Positions 25,845 through 35,524 of a DNA stretch of 64,000 nt are shown here, piece by piece. The notes under the pieces are model-generated. The model did not search any database, had not been told where the DNA came from, and saw nothing but the letters and a program-made list of their open reading frames with translations. Positions within the stretch are counted from its first letter, which is position 1. Each line of letters starts with the position of its first letter. Source of the DNA: CAJXZP01 sp963974475 (GTDB lineage: Bacteria > Bacteroidota > Bacteroidia > Flavobacteriales_G > Salibacteraceae); contig CAXBCR010000017.1 in assembly GCA_963974475.1 (NCBI GenBank), forward strand, positions 1 through 64,000, given 5' to 3'. Both the position numbers and the translations under genes were made by a program.

Positions 25845-28800
25845 TTACTTTTTAGGAATTTCTAAATAAAATGTGGAACCTTCGCCTGGGGTACTTTCTG
25901 CCCAAGTCTTTCCCTTTATTCTTTGCATTGCTTTACTCACCAAAGCTAAACCAACCCCGGTTCCGGGATAGTCCTCTGCCCGTTGTAGGCGTTGGAAAAT
26001 TTCAAATATCTTGGAATGATAATCCATATTGAAACCTATTCCATTGTCGGTAACACTAATAACCCACGACTGTTGGTTTTCAGTAAGCATTATTTTAATG
26101 AATGGCTTAACTTTATTTTTGGTAAATTTAATCGCATTCTCAAGCAAGTTTCTAAGCGCGATGGAAAGGCCTTTGCTATCTGCCTTAATTTCAATTTCAG
26201 GTACCTCAATTTGGACTTTAAAATGACTGTTTTCCAAATCAATGTGATAAGGAATTATTAAGGTTTGGATCAATTCTTTAATTTTTATGACTTCAATACT
26301 CAACTGACTCCTTTCTAATTTTGAATAATCTAAAAGGTCATCAATAAGTTGGTGCATTTGAGAGGTAGAACTGCGAATCGTTTGAATAAATGTCTGTGCT
26401 TCTTCGTTAAGGTCGTTTTTATATAAATCGAAAAGCAATTTACTGTAACCATCAATTCCTCTTAACGGAGCCTTTAGATCATGCGAAACGGAGTAAGTAA
26501 ATGTTTCTAATTCTTTATTAGCTCGTTCTAGCTGAGCGGTACGTAATAACACCCTTTTTTCCAAGTCTTTATTTAATTGTTTGATTTCCGCTTCATGTTT
26601 TTTGCGCTCTGTGATATCGGTAAAAAAGATGGCAATTCCCTCATCTGTTGGGTTTATTCTGTTTTCAAACCATTTATCGTAGGGTGGGTAATAGTCTTCA
26701 TATTGTAGATAAACCCGCTCATTCATTACTTTTTCATACATTTTATGAAACGGTTGACCCACACCTTCTGGAAATTCAACCCAAATATTTTTACCAATCA
26801 TGTCTTTGGCATTTCGGTTAAACATTTTTGCAGCATTATCGTTCATATAGGTATAACACCAATTTTTGTCTAAGGCCACAAAAGCATCCGACATACTTTC
26901 CAAAATGTCATGCAAATCTTTATTGATTATTTTGATTTGTTCTTCAACAATTTTGCCTTTAGTAATATCTATGCTAATTCCAGAAGCACCAGTCACAATG
27001 TCGTTATTTATTATGGGATTTAATGATGTTTGGTAATAGCGTAAGCCAACATTTTTTATATCATGAGCAAACTCAAAAGTGATGTTTTCACCGGCAAATA
27101 CTTTTTCAAAAGTGGGTATCCAAAAATCAGCTTCTTCTTTGGTAAGCCTATCTTTTGAACTCATTCCCTTTTTTAATTTAATATTGTACTGGCCATTTAT
27201 AATGTCCTCGTATTTTTTATTAAAAATAAGGTAGTTATAATCGAGGTCAATGGACCAAATTGCATCTGTTCGGTTGTCAATTAATGATCTTAAATTAGCA
27301 GCAACTTCTCTATAATTTGACTCGGCTTGGTTTCTTTTGGTAAGGTCGGTAAAAAAACCATAGTATTGACTCACATTACCTTCGTTATCAAAAAACGGAT
27401 TTACGGTTAGTTCAATAGGAATTTTATGGCCCTTTTTATGCAGGTATTCTTTCTGATACGTAACGGCTTTTTTAGTTTGATGTAAAATTTCTAATTGTTT
27501 AATCTCGTGTTCTACCCATTCTGGAGGTGTGAGTACGGTATTCCATTGTATTCCATTCAATTCTTCTTTGCTATAACCGGTCAGTTCTTGAAATGCGTCA
27601 TTAAATAGCCCTAAGGTGCCATCTAAATAACCCATTGCAATGGCTACCGAAGCGTTGCGAATAATATAGGAAAGGAGTTGTTCTTGCTGTAAAAGGGTGT
27701 TTAATTCATCAATAAGATTTTTATACGCTGAGATATCGATGATGGTTGCAATAAAATATAGCAACTCACCCTTTTCATCTCGAATCACCGAAACGCTAAC
27801 ATCAGTCCAAATTAATTCTCCATTTTTACATAAATATCGCTTTTCAAATCGTGCCGTATCGTTTTCTCCTTTTATTAAAGCATCTAATTTGGTTTCAACT
27901 TCTGGAATTTCCGATTCTGGGGTTATTTCTTGCCATTTTTTGCCTTGTAATTCGGTACGGGTGTAGCCTAATAATGTACAAAATGCCTCATTTACATTCA
28001 TTTTCCCAGAAGGTAGAGTAATAGATTTACCTACGTTGGCGGATTCAAATATAGACTTGAATTTTGATTCGCTGAGTTGGAGTAGCTCTTGTGCTTGTTT
28101 TTGCGCAGTGATATCTAATAGTAGAATAATTGAGAATTCCTTATCATTAATGATGATAAGCTCCGCAGAAGTAAGAATGTTTTTTTTGTCGCCACTTTTG
28201 GTGAAAATTTGGGTTTCTAATAGATGAATTTTTCCTGTTCTTAAAAACTCGGATCTAAGTTTTTTGCGATTTTCTTTATCAATAATTTTTAACTCTTCCA
28301 GATCATGGCCAAGCATTTCGTTTTTGGAAAAACCTAATAATTGGCACCAATTGTCATTTACTTCGGTTACTTTTCCTGTACTAACCTCTGCTATGAATAT
28401 GGCAATAGGACTCGATTTAAAGATTTTTGAGAATCGCTCTTCGCTTTCTTTTAGGGTTTTATTGAGTTCTATTTGCTCCAATTTTTGAAAACTCATCTCA
28501 AAAATTAGTTGAGTCATGTCAAGCAAAAAGTTCATTGCATCTAAGGCTTTGTCCTTTGTAATTACCGGAACATTTTTAAGTGCTTGGAAATATTCCTCTT
28601 CATCAAATCCGTGCTGTTTCGCTTGCTTTTTAAAAAAATCAAGTTCTGGTTTTTCTAAAAATAACTGCCCAGAAAATAAGTTTGCCACATGCTCTCCTTC
28701 TACAACCACAGGAACCACAATATCTACCAAACCATTCAAGCAATTGTGGAAATAGGGCATTTGGTCGGCAGAAATGTTTTTGATTAATTCCGCATCACTT

Positions 28801-28991
28801 AGTTTACATTTATTTAAAGTCACAGGGTGTAAACAGTGAAAATTTGAACAAATCTGCCTACCGTCCGATTTGGATAAAACAGTACCATCTAGGTTTGAAA
28901 TAGCACATACAAACCCGGTTGATTTATTGAAGCCTTGGAGCAATGAATTGAGTCGCTCAAAGTCAATTAATTTTAAAATTTTGGTTTTCAT
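25845..28991 (-). CDS. PocR-PAS multidomain sensor histidine kinase
   Basis: From the Met at 28991 the product has 1048 residues. The N-terminal 170 residues match the PocR sensory domain (CAISNLDGTVLSKSDGRQICSNFHC, GLVDIVVPVVVEGEHVANLFSGQ), which binds small organic ligands in other bacteria. At least five PAS/PAC repeats follow (about 190-800), then a HisKA domain (FTYSVSHDLKAPLRGIDGYSKLL) and an HATPase (NLLENAIKFTK, GTGVGLALVSKAM). No transmembrane helices, so it is a cytosolic kinase. It heads the three-gene phosphorelay operon. A longer frame to 29045 adds a poor leader. Confidence 0.88.
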   Translation of the reverse strand: MKTKILKLIDFERLNSLLQGFNKSTGFVCAISNLDGTVLSKSDGRQICSNFHCLHPVTLNKCKLSDAELIKNISADQMPYFHNCLNGLVDIVVPVVVEGEHVANLFSGQLFLEKPELDFFKKQAKQHGFDEEEYFQALKNVPVITKDKALDAMNFLLDMTQLIFEMSFQKLEQIELNKTLKESEERFSKIFKSSPIAIFIAEVSTGKVTEVNDNWCQLLGFSKNEMLGHDLEELKIIDKENRKKLRSEFLRTGKIHLLETQIFTKSGDKKNILTSAELIIINDKEFSIILLLDITAQKQAQELLQLSESKFKSIFESANVGKSITLPSGKMNVNEAFCTLLGYTRTELQGKKWQEITPESEIPEVETKLDALIKGENDTARFEKRYLCKNGELIWTDVSVSVIRDEKGELLYFIATIIDISAYKNLIDELNTLLQQEQLLSYIIRNASVAIAMGYLDGTLGLFNDAFQELTGYSKEELNGIQWNTVLTPPEWVEHEIKQLEILHQTKKAVTYQKEYLHKKGHKIPIELTVNPFFDNEGNVSQYYGFFTDLTKRNQAESNYREVAANLRSLIDNRTDAIWSIDLDYNYLIFNKKYEDIINGQYNIKLKKGMSSKDRLTKEEADFWIPTFEKVFAGENITFEFAHDIKNVGLRYYQTSLNPIINNDIVTGASGISIDITKGKIVEEQIKIINKDLHDILESMSDAFVALDKNWCYTYMNDNAAKMFNRNAKDMIGKNIWVEFPEGVGQPFHKMYEKVMNERVYLQYEDYYPPYDKWFENRINPTDEGIAIFFTDITERKKHEAEIKQLNKDLEKRVLLRTAQLERANKELETFTYSVSHDLKAPLRGIDGYSKLLFDLYKNDLNEEAQTFIQTIRSSTSQMHQLIDDLLDYSKLERSQLSIEVIKIKELIQTLIIPYHIDLENSHFKVQIEVPEIEIKADSKGLSIALRNLLENAIKFTKNKVKPFIKIMLTENQQSWVISVTDNGIGFNMDYHSKIFEIFQRLQRAEDYPGTGVGLALVSKAMQRIKGKTWAESTPGEGSTFYLEIPKK

Positions 28992-29226
28992 ATTTCGGTG
29001 GATCAAAAATCCTTGTAAAGTTAACCATGAATTAGTCAAAACCAAATGAATAGCCGTCTTTTCGCTAGTCGTAAATAAACTAATTAGAGGGTTGTTTATT
29101 TACAAATTTTTGAGTGAAATGGGTCGGTATTTAGCCAAAGAATTAAGTAACAGATAAACGCAATTACCTCAAACAAGAAACATGGCTATGAGAGAAGTCT
29201 CCTAAAAATTAGCAATTTAAAAGGAA

Positions 29227-29262
29227 AAACCCCTTCAATGAATAATTCCAATTGAAGGGGTT
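29227..29262 (-). terminator. Rho-independent terminator of the phosphohexomutase gene
   Basis: A 13-bp stem, 29227-29239 with 29250-29262 (core CCCCTTCAAT / ATTGAAGGGG), with an AT loop. Read on the minus strand the stem is followed by a short T-run. It lies 10 bases beyond the stop at 29273. Confidence 0.85.
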
Positions 29263-29272
29263 TATATACGGT

Positions 29273-30997
29273 TTAAATACCTAAATCTTTCTTTATGGCC
29301 TCTATTTGAGCTAATAAATCTTGGAGCTTGGCGTCATAATCAGCTACATCATTTAATTCGCCTTTCACGCTGAAATAGAACTTTATTTTAGGTTCGGTGC
29401 CAGATGGGCGTGCGGTTACTTTGCTGCCATTTTCGAGGTAAAATTGCAATACGTTGGATGATGGTAAATCTAGTGGAGTAGTGGCACCTGTAATCAAATC
29501 GGTAGAGACTCCTGAAAGAACATCGTCTTTTTTAATTACGGTAAATCCAGCTAATGTTTTGGGTGGGTTTTGGCGCATATCGCTCATCATTTTGGCAATT
29601 TCATCTCCTCCGGTTTTGCCTTTCTTTACAATAGAAACCAAACCTTCGTGATACAATCCAAATTCTTTGTACATCTCCAAAACTTGCGCGTAAAAGCTGC
29701 TGCCATTGGCTTTGGCTTGTGCGGCAATTTCAGATACAATCATGGCGGCCGATACAGAATCTTTATCGCGTACAAAATCACCAATCATAAAGCCGAAACT
29801 TTCTTCGCCTCCGCCAATAAATTTCTTTTTGCCTTCAAATTCACGTATCACAGCGGCAATCCATTTAAAACCGGTTAGCGTAATTTCAGTATCAACGCCA
29901 TAGGCATCACCAATGTCTTTCATTAAGTTGGTGGTCACAATGGTTTGGCAAATAAACTCGTTTCCAGTTAGCTTGCCTTGTTTTTTCCATTCTTTAAGTA
30001 AGTACCAAGTCAGCATTGAAGCGGTTTGATTACCGTTCATTATTTGCATTTCGCCTTGGGCATTTCTAACCGCAATTCCAATTCTGTCGGCATCGGGGTC
30101 GGTACCAATTACCAAATCGGCATTGATTTTATCGGCTAGTTTAATGGCCATGCTAAGGGCTTCCGGTTCTTCAGGATTAGGCGACACTACGGTAGGAAAG
30201 TTTCCATCGGGTTTGGCCTGCTCTTCTACAATATGCACATCGGTAAAACCTGCTTTGGCCAAGGCTTGAGGTAAACCCATAATGGAAGTACCATGAATGG
30301 AGGTAAACACAATTTTTAAATCCGATTTACCTTCATTAGTCAGCGATTGTTTCATTACCGCATCCAAAAAGGCATCATCCATATCTTGACCAATGAGTTG
30401 AATTAAATCTTTGTTTCCATCAAATTTAATTTGTTCAATAGCCATTTTATTGGCTCGATCTATCACGCCCACATCATGGGGAGATACCAGCTGCGCTCCA
30501 TCTTCCCAATACACTTTGTAGCCGTTGTATTCTTTGGGATTATGCGAAGCCGTTAAAACAATTCCTGCTTGACAACCTAAATGACGTACTGCAAATGATA
30601 ATTCAGGCGTAGGACGTAACGATTCGAATAGATAGACTTTAATTCCATTGGCCGATAATACATCGGCTACCAATTTGGAAAAAGTATCTGAATTATGGCG
30701 ACAATCATAGCCAATGGCCACAGAAATTTGTTTTTTGGTAGGAAAAGAAGCAATAAGGTAATCGCTCAAGGCTTGGGTAGCTCCGCCAAGGGTGTATTTA
30801 TTTATTCTATTGGTGCCTACACCCATAATGCCACGCATTCCACCGGTACCGAATTCCATTTTTTTGTAAAAGGCATCCTCTAATTCAGGTCCTCCTTTTT
30901 GAATCAATGATTTGGCGTTTTCTTGCGTTTCGGTATCAAATGGTTTTTGTGTCCATTTTGTTGCTAATTCTAATATATTTTGGGCTGATGCGCTCAT
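29273..30997 (-). CDS. Phosphoglucomutase/phosphomannomutase
   Basis: The 574-residue enzyme (start at 30997, MSASAQNIL) is an alpha-D-phosphohexomutase that interconverts hexose 1- and 6-phosphates. Visible are the substrate loop FGTGGMRG, the catalytic serine loop LTASHNPKEYNGYKVYW, the magnesium loop GTDPDADRIG, the sugar loop GGEESFGFM, and the phosphate-binding RPSGTEPKIKFY. Length and order match the long PGM type common in Bacteroidota. An upstream frame to 31063 adds a non-conserved leader. It is monocistronic with its own terminator. Confidence 0.9.
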   Translation of the reverse strand: MSASAQNILELATKWTQKPFDTETQENAKSLIQKGGPELEDAFYKKMEFGTGGMRGIMGVGTNRINKYTLGGATQALSDYLIASFPTKKQISVAIGYDCRHNSDTFSKLVADVLSANGIKVYLFESLRPTPELSFAVRHLGCQAGIVLTASHNPKEYNGYKVYWEDGAQLVSPHDVGVIDRANKMAIEQIKFDGNKDLIQLIGQDMDDAFLDAVMKQSLTNEGKSDLKIVFTSIHGTSIMGLPQALAKAGFTDVHIVEEQAKPDGNFPTVVSPNPEEPEALSMAIKLADKINADLVIGTDPDADRIGIAVRNAQGEMQIMNGNQTASMLTWYLLKEWKKQGKLTGNEFICQTIVTTNLMKDIGDAYGVDTEITLTGFKWIAAVIREFEGKKKFIGGGEESFGFMIGDFVRDKDSVSAAMIVSEIAAQAKANGSSFYAQVLEMYKEFGLYHEGLVSIVKKGKTGGDEIAKMMSDMRQNPPKTLAGFTVIKKDDVLSGVSTDLITGATTPLDLPSSNVLQFYLENGSKVTARPSGTEPKIKFYFSVKGELNDVADYDAKLQDLLAQIEAIKKDLGI

Positions 30998-31172
30998 ATC
31001 TGTCTTTTTTAAGGATGTCAAAAGTAATGGAAATAGACGTATTGTGAAACGGGTATTTCTCATGAAAAACTACTGACTTTTGTAAGATGGTTTTTCATAG
31101 TTAAGAGATGGCGCAAAAAGTAGTTTTTATTGCAGCATTATTCTCCTTTGCCTCGTTTTGTACCAGATGGTT

Positions 31173-31988
31173 TTATTTGATTAACGGTATATTTGCTGAC
31201 CCTAAAAATGAAATATTGCCTTCAGAAAATTGTAAATCACAATATTTCAGATAAAAATCCCCGTTTGCATCTTTTACTATATATACATGCTGATTCGGGT
31301 CGGGAGAATAAGAAGCAAAACCCACGTGATAATAGATTTGCATTTGATTGTCTAGGGCTCCAATATCAAATCTTTTAGTTTCAGTTGGCAATGTAGGGGA
31401 ATGGATAATCGCTACTAGTCGGGCATTTGAGAAATTGAAAGTAATGCTAACGCCAAAAGCGTAGTTTATGTTGGTGGAAGTAACCGTAGCATCGGGTAAC
31501 CCAAATATGTCCCAATTAACTTCATCTGCAGGGGTAGTACAGGTAAATTGAGGTTCGGAACAAGGTACGCAGAATCCGCCACAATCCACATCCAACTCAC
31601 CCGATTCTGGATTGTATTCACCGTTAGCACAATCCTCACTTAGGTCTACAAAACCGCCAGGTGCATTAATAGTTTCGTCACATAGTGAAAACTCATAAGC
31701 ATAGGTGGCACTGTTGGTTTCAAAATAAACAATTTCGGTAGATTTTGAAGTAATGGAGCCATCGATAGCATATTCCATTTTTAAATTTTCCATGGTAGCC
31801 GATGTTGTTTCTCCTGGCATAATAGTATCCCAGTTTTGTGCTGTATTCCAATGAAAAACAACGGCTTGTGTTTTACTGTTGTTGTAGATGTTTAAGGTAG
31901 CCATATCGCAATGGACGTCTTTTGGTTTTTTGCAACCATTCATAAGTAAAAGGCTTAGTACTGAGGTAATAAGGATTGTAGCTTTCAT
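31173..31988 (-). CDS. Lipoprotein with DVDCGG motif
   Basis: The 271-residue product starts with a lipoprotein signal (LLLMNGCKKPKD). The middle has a Cys-rich ELDVDCGGFCVPC motif that is frequent in exported proteins of Bacteroidota, flanked by beta-rich segments. No enzyme signature is visible. It would be tethered in the outer or inner membrane facing the periplasm or surface. It stands alone, between the mutase and the bat operon. Confidence 0.75.
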   Translation of the reverse strand: MKATILITSVLSLLLMNGCKKPKDVHCDMATLNIYNNSKTQAVVFHWNTAQNWDTIMPGETTSATMENLKMEYAIDGSITSKSTEIVYFETNSATYAYEFSLCDETINAPGGFVDLSEDCANGEYNPESGELDVDCGGFCVPCSEPQFTCTTPADEVNWDIFGLPDATVTSTNINYAFGVSITFNFSNARLVAIIHSPTLPTETKRFDIGALDNQMQIYYHVGFASYSPDPNQHVYIVKDANGDFYLKYCDLQFSEGNISFLGSANIPLIK

Positions 31989-32085
31989 GTATTTGTATTT
32001 ATTCGGTTTAGGTATCTAAAATACATCTTTACTGCAATTTAGCGAGTAATTCATATGGAATATGTAAGCGGCTCGATTTTGATAG

Positions 32086-32856
32086 CTAAATCACCACCAA
32101 AGCTTCTTCCGGAATCCAACCTATGCTGCCATCGGGAAGCATGATATTTAACCATTGTTGCTCCGTTTTTAATATTTTTACTTTTAGTCCATCATGCACC
32201 ACAAAAAGTACGGTACTTGTAGTGTTTGGTGCGGAATAAATATTGGTGCGTGTGGATAATACAATGGCGTGCTGCGTAGAATAATTTGCGTTGTATTGAG
32301 ATTTTGCAAAAAGAAAGGTAATTCCTGATGCCAAAAGAAATACAATAAACAAATAAAATGAAATGCGTTTCACAAACACGGTATGTGTGCGGATAAAAAC
32401 TAGGAGTCCAAGCATTGCCATAATAATGAAAGTAATGCTCAGGTAGGCAAACGTATCCATGGTTAAAGAATTTACTAAACTACGCCACCAATTTATATAA
32501 AATGGGGTAGGGAGCGACTCAATTTTATCTACAATACGTTTATTGGCCAAGTCTAAATTGTAACGAACATCTTTGTCTTGCGGACTTAGTTTCAACGCTT
32601 TTTCGTAATACAAAATAGCTTGCGTATTTTGTTGCAGCTTGTAATGGCTATTGCCAATGTTGAAATACAAATCGGCCGATTCTACTCCCGACTCTACAAT
32701 ACGCATATACGATTGAAGGGCGGTATCATATTTTTGTTGCTGATAGGCAGAATTACCTAAGGAGTATAACGAATCGTAATGAGGCGTAATTTCGACCGCT
32801 TGAATGGCCATCGAATTACTGATAATAAAAACGAACAGGAAGATTAGTTTTCTCAT
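32086..32856 (-). CDS. batE: BatE: TPR protein with SH3-like domain
   Basis: The 256-residue protein has a signal peptide, two or three tetratricopeptide repeats (about 25-110, SADLYFNIGNSHYKLQQNTQAILYYEKALKLSP), two membrane helices (about 130-155 and 165-185) and a C-terminal SH3-like domain (LKVLKTEQQWLNIMLPDGSIGWIPEEALVV-type). This is the usual BatE layout. It is the last gene of the operon, and its ATG overlaps the TGA of batD. The Bat proteins are linked to aerotolerance and envelope stress, but their biochemical role remains open. Confidence 0.85.
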   Translation of the reverse strand: MRKLIFLFVFIISNSMAIQAVEITPHYDSLYSLGNSAYQQQKYDTALQSYMRIVESGVESADLYFNIGNSHYKLQQNTQAILYYEKALKLSPQDKDVRYNLDLANKRIVDKIESLPTPFYINWWRSLVNSLTMDTFAYLSITFIIMAMLGLLVFIRTHTVFVKRISFYLFIVFLLASGITFLFAKSQYNANYSTQHAIVLSTRTNIYSAPNTTSTVLFVVHDGLKVKILKTEQQWLNIMLPDGSIGWIPEEALVVI

Positions 32857-34655
32857 TTTATTTCGTTTTCAAGTTGAATAATAATTTTTTGAGCTTGACT
32901 CAATAATTCAGAGTCGGAAATACTTGTAACAGGTGCAAAACGAGCCATTTCGCAATGGTCAAGCGTATCCATAAGCAATTGAATAGTGCTATCAGAAACG
33001 TTTGTTTTTTGCAGTTCTATTCGAATGTGTGATTTATTTAAATCGGCATTGGATATATTCAGTTTGTTGGCCATGTATCCATTCAAAGCCTTAAAAACGA
33101 CTTCGTAAAACTCGTTTTTGTTATTCGAATTTAAAGTTTGCTCGGCTTGTTTTAGTTGCTGTTTTGCAAACTTGGTTGCTTTTCGTTTTTTTAGTCCTAC
33201 CGTGTCTGATTGAAGTTCGGTTTGTTTACGCATTACCACATAAGCAAGAATGGTAAGAAAAATAGGCGCGATGAGCCAGAAATAATACCAAACCGAATGA
33301 AAGAAATTGTTATTCGTGATTTCTAATTCGGGTGGACGCGTATGAATAAATCGAATATCTGTACCTAAGCGCGAAACATCTTGTCGGTTTACGCCCGGAG
33401 CCCCATGCCCGTTTCCGCTGGATGCATTTCCGGTTACTTTTACCAAAGTAGGTTCTGTAGTTATGGTTTCATATTTTTTAGTATTTAAATTAAAAAATGT
33501 GAAGGATAATGGTTCGAATTCATAATCGCCATTATTTCTAGGAATCACCAAGTATTCCCATTTTTTTGAGCCCTGAATTTGATTCGTTTTATTATTGAAA
33601 TTGGATTTTAATTTAGGGTCATATACTTCAAATTCTTGCGGCCACTCAGGTACTGGATTATTAACCAAGGGCAGGTTTCCTACTCCAGAAATCTGAATGC
33701 TGTACGTCAACGCATCGTTTACATTTAGTGTGGTAGGAGTGAGGTTGGTTTTAAATTTGAAATTACCCACCGCTCCATTAAATCCTGTTGGCGGGTTAGC
33801 TGGCAATGGTTTGACTTTGATTTTTACCGGTTTACTTTTAAGAAGGACTTGTACATCTTCCATTTGGTAACGCGGGCCAAACCAAGTGTTAACCGCTTTA
33901 GAGCCTTGTACTTGTACTACCGCATCTACTTCTAGCGGGATAAGCGTTAGTTCGCCTGATTTTTGTGGAATAAGAATCGTTTTTTTCAAAACGTACACAT
34001 CATACGGAATTCCATTTAGCACCTCACGTGTATGATTATTAGAATTATCTACCTTGATATCGGAGGTATAAAATCCGTCAAATTCGGGTAGCCGTTGGGC
34101 TTCAATACCCCGTAATTGTGCCCGATTATATAATTTGTAAGTGGCTACAATTTGTTCGCCTTGGTAGGCGTTCTTTTTACTTAGTTGCAGTTCAAGGTAT
34201 ATGTTTTTTTGAAGCTGTTTTTTCTGTTTTTGCTTCTTGTTTACATCCGATTGGGTTTGAGCCCCTTGGTTTTGTTGTGTATTGCCGTTGACCACGGTTA
34301 TTTTTACACTTTGACTAGCATAGGTTTTGTTTTCAAAATTTATTTTGGCGGGTTCTAGTTTATATTCACCCGGGTTTAAAGGCGACAATATGTACGAATA
34401 ACTAACGCTACTCGACATTTTTCCATTCACGTAGCTCATAGAAGTGGATTTATTAGGTCCACTCAATATTCTGAAATCTTTGGTGAGGTTACCCGGAGCA
34501 GTAAAATCTTCGCCCGAGTAGTTGAATCGAAAACTAACGGTGAAATTACCTCCAACGGCAACGGTGTTTTTACTCACCAGCGCTTGTAGCGTTGGTGTTT
34601 GAGCCAGACTAACCCCCGACACCAAAAATAATACTATGAATAAGAAATTTCTCAT
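32853..34655 (-). CDS. batD: BatD membrane protein
   Basis: The 600-residue protein has a signal peptide (MRNFLFIVLFLVSGVSLAQ), several Ig-like beta domains in the BatD family pattern (VGGNFTVSFRFNYSG, LNPGEYKLEPAKINF, KNAYQGEQIVATYKLYN), one transmembrane helix (about 460-480) and a helical cytosolic tail. The ATG at 34655 overlaps the batC stop codon by one base; an earlier TTG is less likely. BatD probably presents a large periplasmic domain that works with the BatA/BatB VWA proteins. Confidence 0.87.
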   Translation of the reverse strand: MRNFLFIVLFLVSGVSLAQTPTLQALVSKNTVAVGGNFTVSFRFNYSGEDFTAPGNLTKDFRILSGPNKSTSMSYVNGKMSSSVSYSYILSPLNPGEYKLEPAKINFENKTYASQSVKITVVNGNTQQNQGAQTQSDVNKKQKQKKQLQKNIYLELQLSKKNAYQGEQIVATYKLYNRAQLRGIEAQRLPEFDGFYTSDIKVDNSNNHTREVLNGIPYDVYVLKKTILIPQKSGELTLIPLEVDAVVQVQGSKAVNTWFGPRYQMEDVQVLLKSKPVKIKVKPLPANPPTGFNGAVGNFKFKTNLTPTTLNVNDALTYSIQISGVGNLPLVNNPVPEWPQEFEVYDPKLKSNFNNKTNQIQGSKKWEYLVIPRNNGDYEFEPLSFTFFNLNTKKYETITTEPTLVKVTGNASSGNGHGAPGVNRQDVSRLGTDIRFIHTRPPELEITNNNFFHSVWYYFWLIAPIFLTILAYVVMRKQTELQSDTVGLKKRKATKFAKQQLKQAEQTLNSNNKNEFYEVVFKALNGYMANKLNISNADLNKSHIRIELQKTNVSDSTIQLLMDTLDHCEMARFAPVTSISDSELLSQAQKIIIQLENEIK

Positions 34656-35524
34656 TACCAATCTTTATCTGATTTTTTCTTTTTAGTTGATTTTGCCCGC
34701 ATTTTAGCCACTTTATCTCTTGTTTTCTTTTCGTTGTCTTCCATGGCTTTTAGGAGGCGTTCGGCATCCGCTTTCGACATTTGACCCGGTTGAGGTTGTT
34801 GCTCTTGCGGCTGTTGTTGGTCTTGGTCGCCCTTCTTTTCATCCTGGTTTCCTTTATCCTTTTCCTCGTCTCCTTTATCTTTCTGGTCTTGCTTGTCTTT
34901 ATCCTGTTGATCCTGGTCTTTTTTGTCCTGGTCTTTTTTATCCTTATCCTTTTTGCCGTCTTTATCTTGGTCGCCTTTGTCGTCTTTATTTTTATCGTCC
35001 TTTTGGTCTTTATTCTTATCGTCTTTTTGGTCGTCCTTTTTATCGTCTTTATTTTCTTTATTGTCTTTGTTATCTTTATTTTCTTGCTCTTGTTTTTTCT
35101 GCTCTTCCAGCATTTTACGTGCGTATTCGTAGTTGTATCGCGCTTTATTGTTACTAGGGTCGGCTATTAATGAGTTTTTAAATGCGTTCATGGCATCCTC
35201 AAATTTTTGGGCTTGCATGTGTGCATCTCCTTCATTAAAATAGGCATCCGCTTTTATTTTTTTATTGGTAGTAGAGGTAGCCAATTGATTAAAAGTCTTG
35301 GCTGCATCGGCAAACTTCTCAGATTTAAAGAAGGCATCACCCATATTAAATTTAGCGGCTTCCATTTGAGGATTGAATTCCAAAGCCTTTTCATAAGCCA
35401 AAACGGCTTGATTGGTGGAGTCAATTTTATAGGCTTCGTTACCTAAACGCACGTAGTCTCTTGCGGTTTGCGCATTACCGGCAAATGCAAATGCAATGAA
35501 TATGGAGGTATAAATCAGTCTCAT
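34655..35524 (-). CDS. batC: BatC: TPR protein with charged low-complexity region
   Basis: The 289-residue protein has a signal peptide, three TPR units (about 20-145) and then a long stretch of Lys, Asp, Gln and Glu repeats (about 150-250) before a final helix and a basic tail. The repeat stretch probably varies between strains. The start overlaps the batB stop as ATGA. Frames on the opposite strand across this region are artefacts of its low complexity. Confidence 0.85.
   Translation of the reverse strand: MRLIYTSIFIAFAFAGNAQTARDYVRLGNEAYKIDSTNQAVLAYEKALEFNPQMEAAKFNMGDAFFKSEKFADAAKTFNQLATSTTNKKIKADAYFNEGDAHMQAQKFEDAMNAFKNSLIADPSNNKARYNYEYARKMLEEQKKQEQENKDNKDNKENKDDKKDDQKDDKNKDQKDDKNKDDKGDQDKDGKKDKDKKDQDKKDQDQQDKDKQDQKDKGDEEKDKGNQDEKKGDQDQQQPQEQQPQPGQMSKADAERLLKAMEDNEKKTRDKVAKMRAKSTKKKKSDKDW

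Noticed and set aside
34720..35170. Long hydrophobic plus-strand frames opposite batC
   Set aside because: They are the reverse complement of Lys/Asp codon repeats in batC, and their composition is not protein-like; the batC frame has a signal peptide and TPRs.
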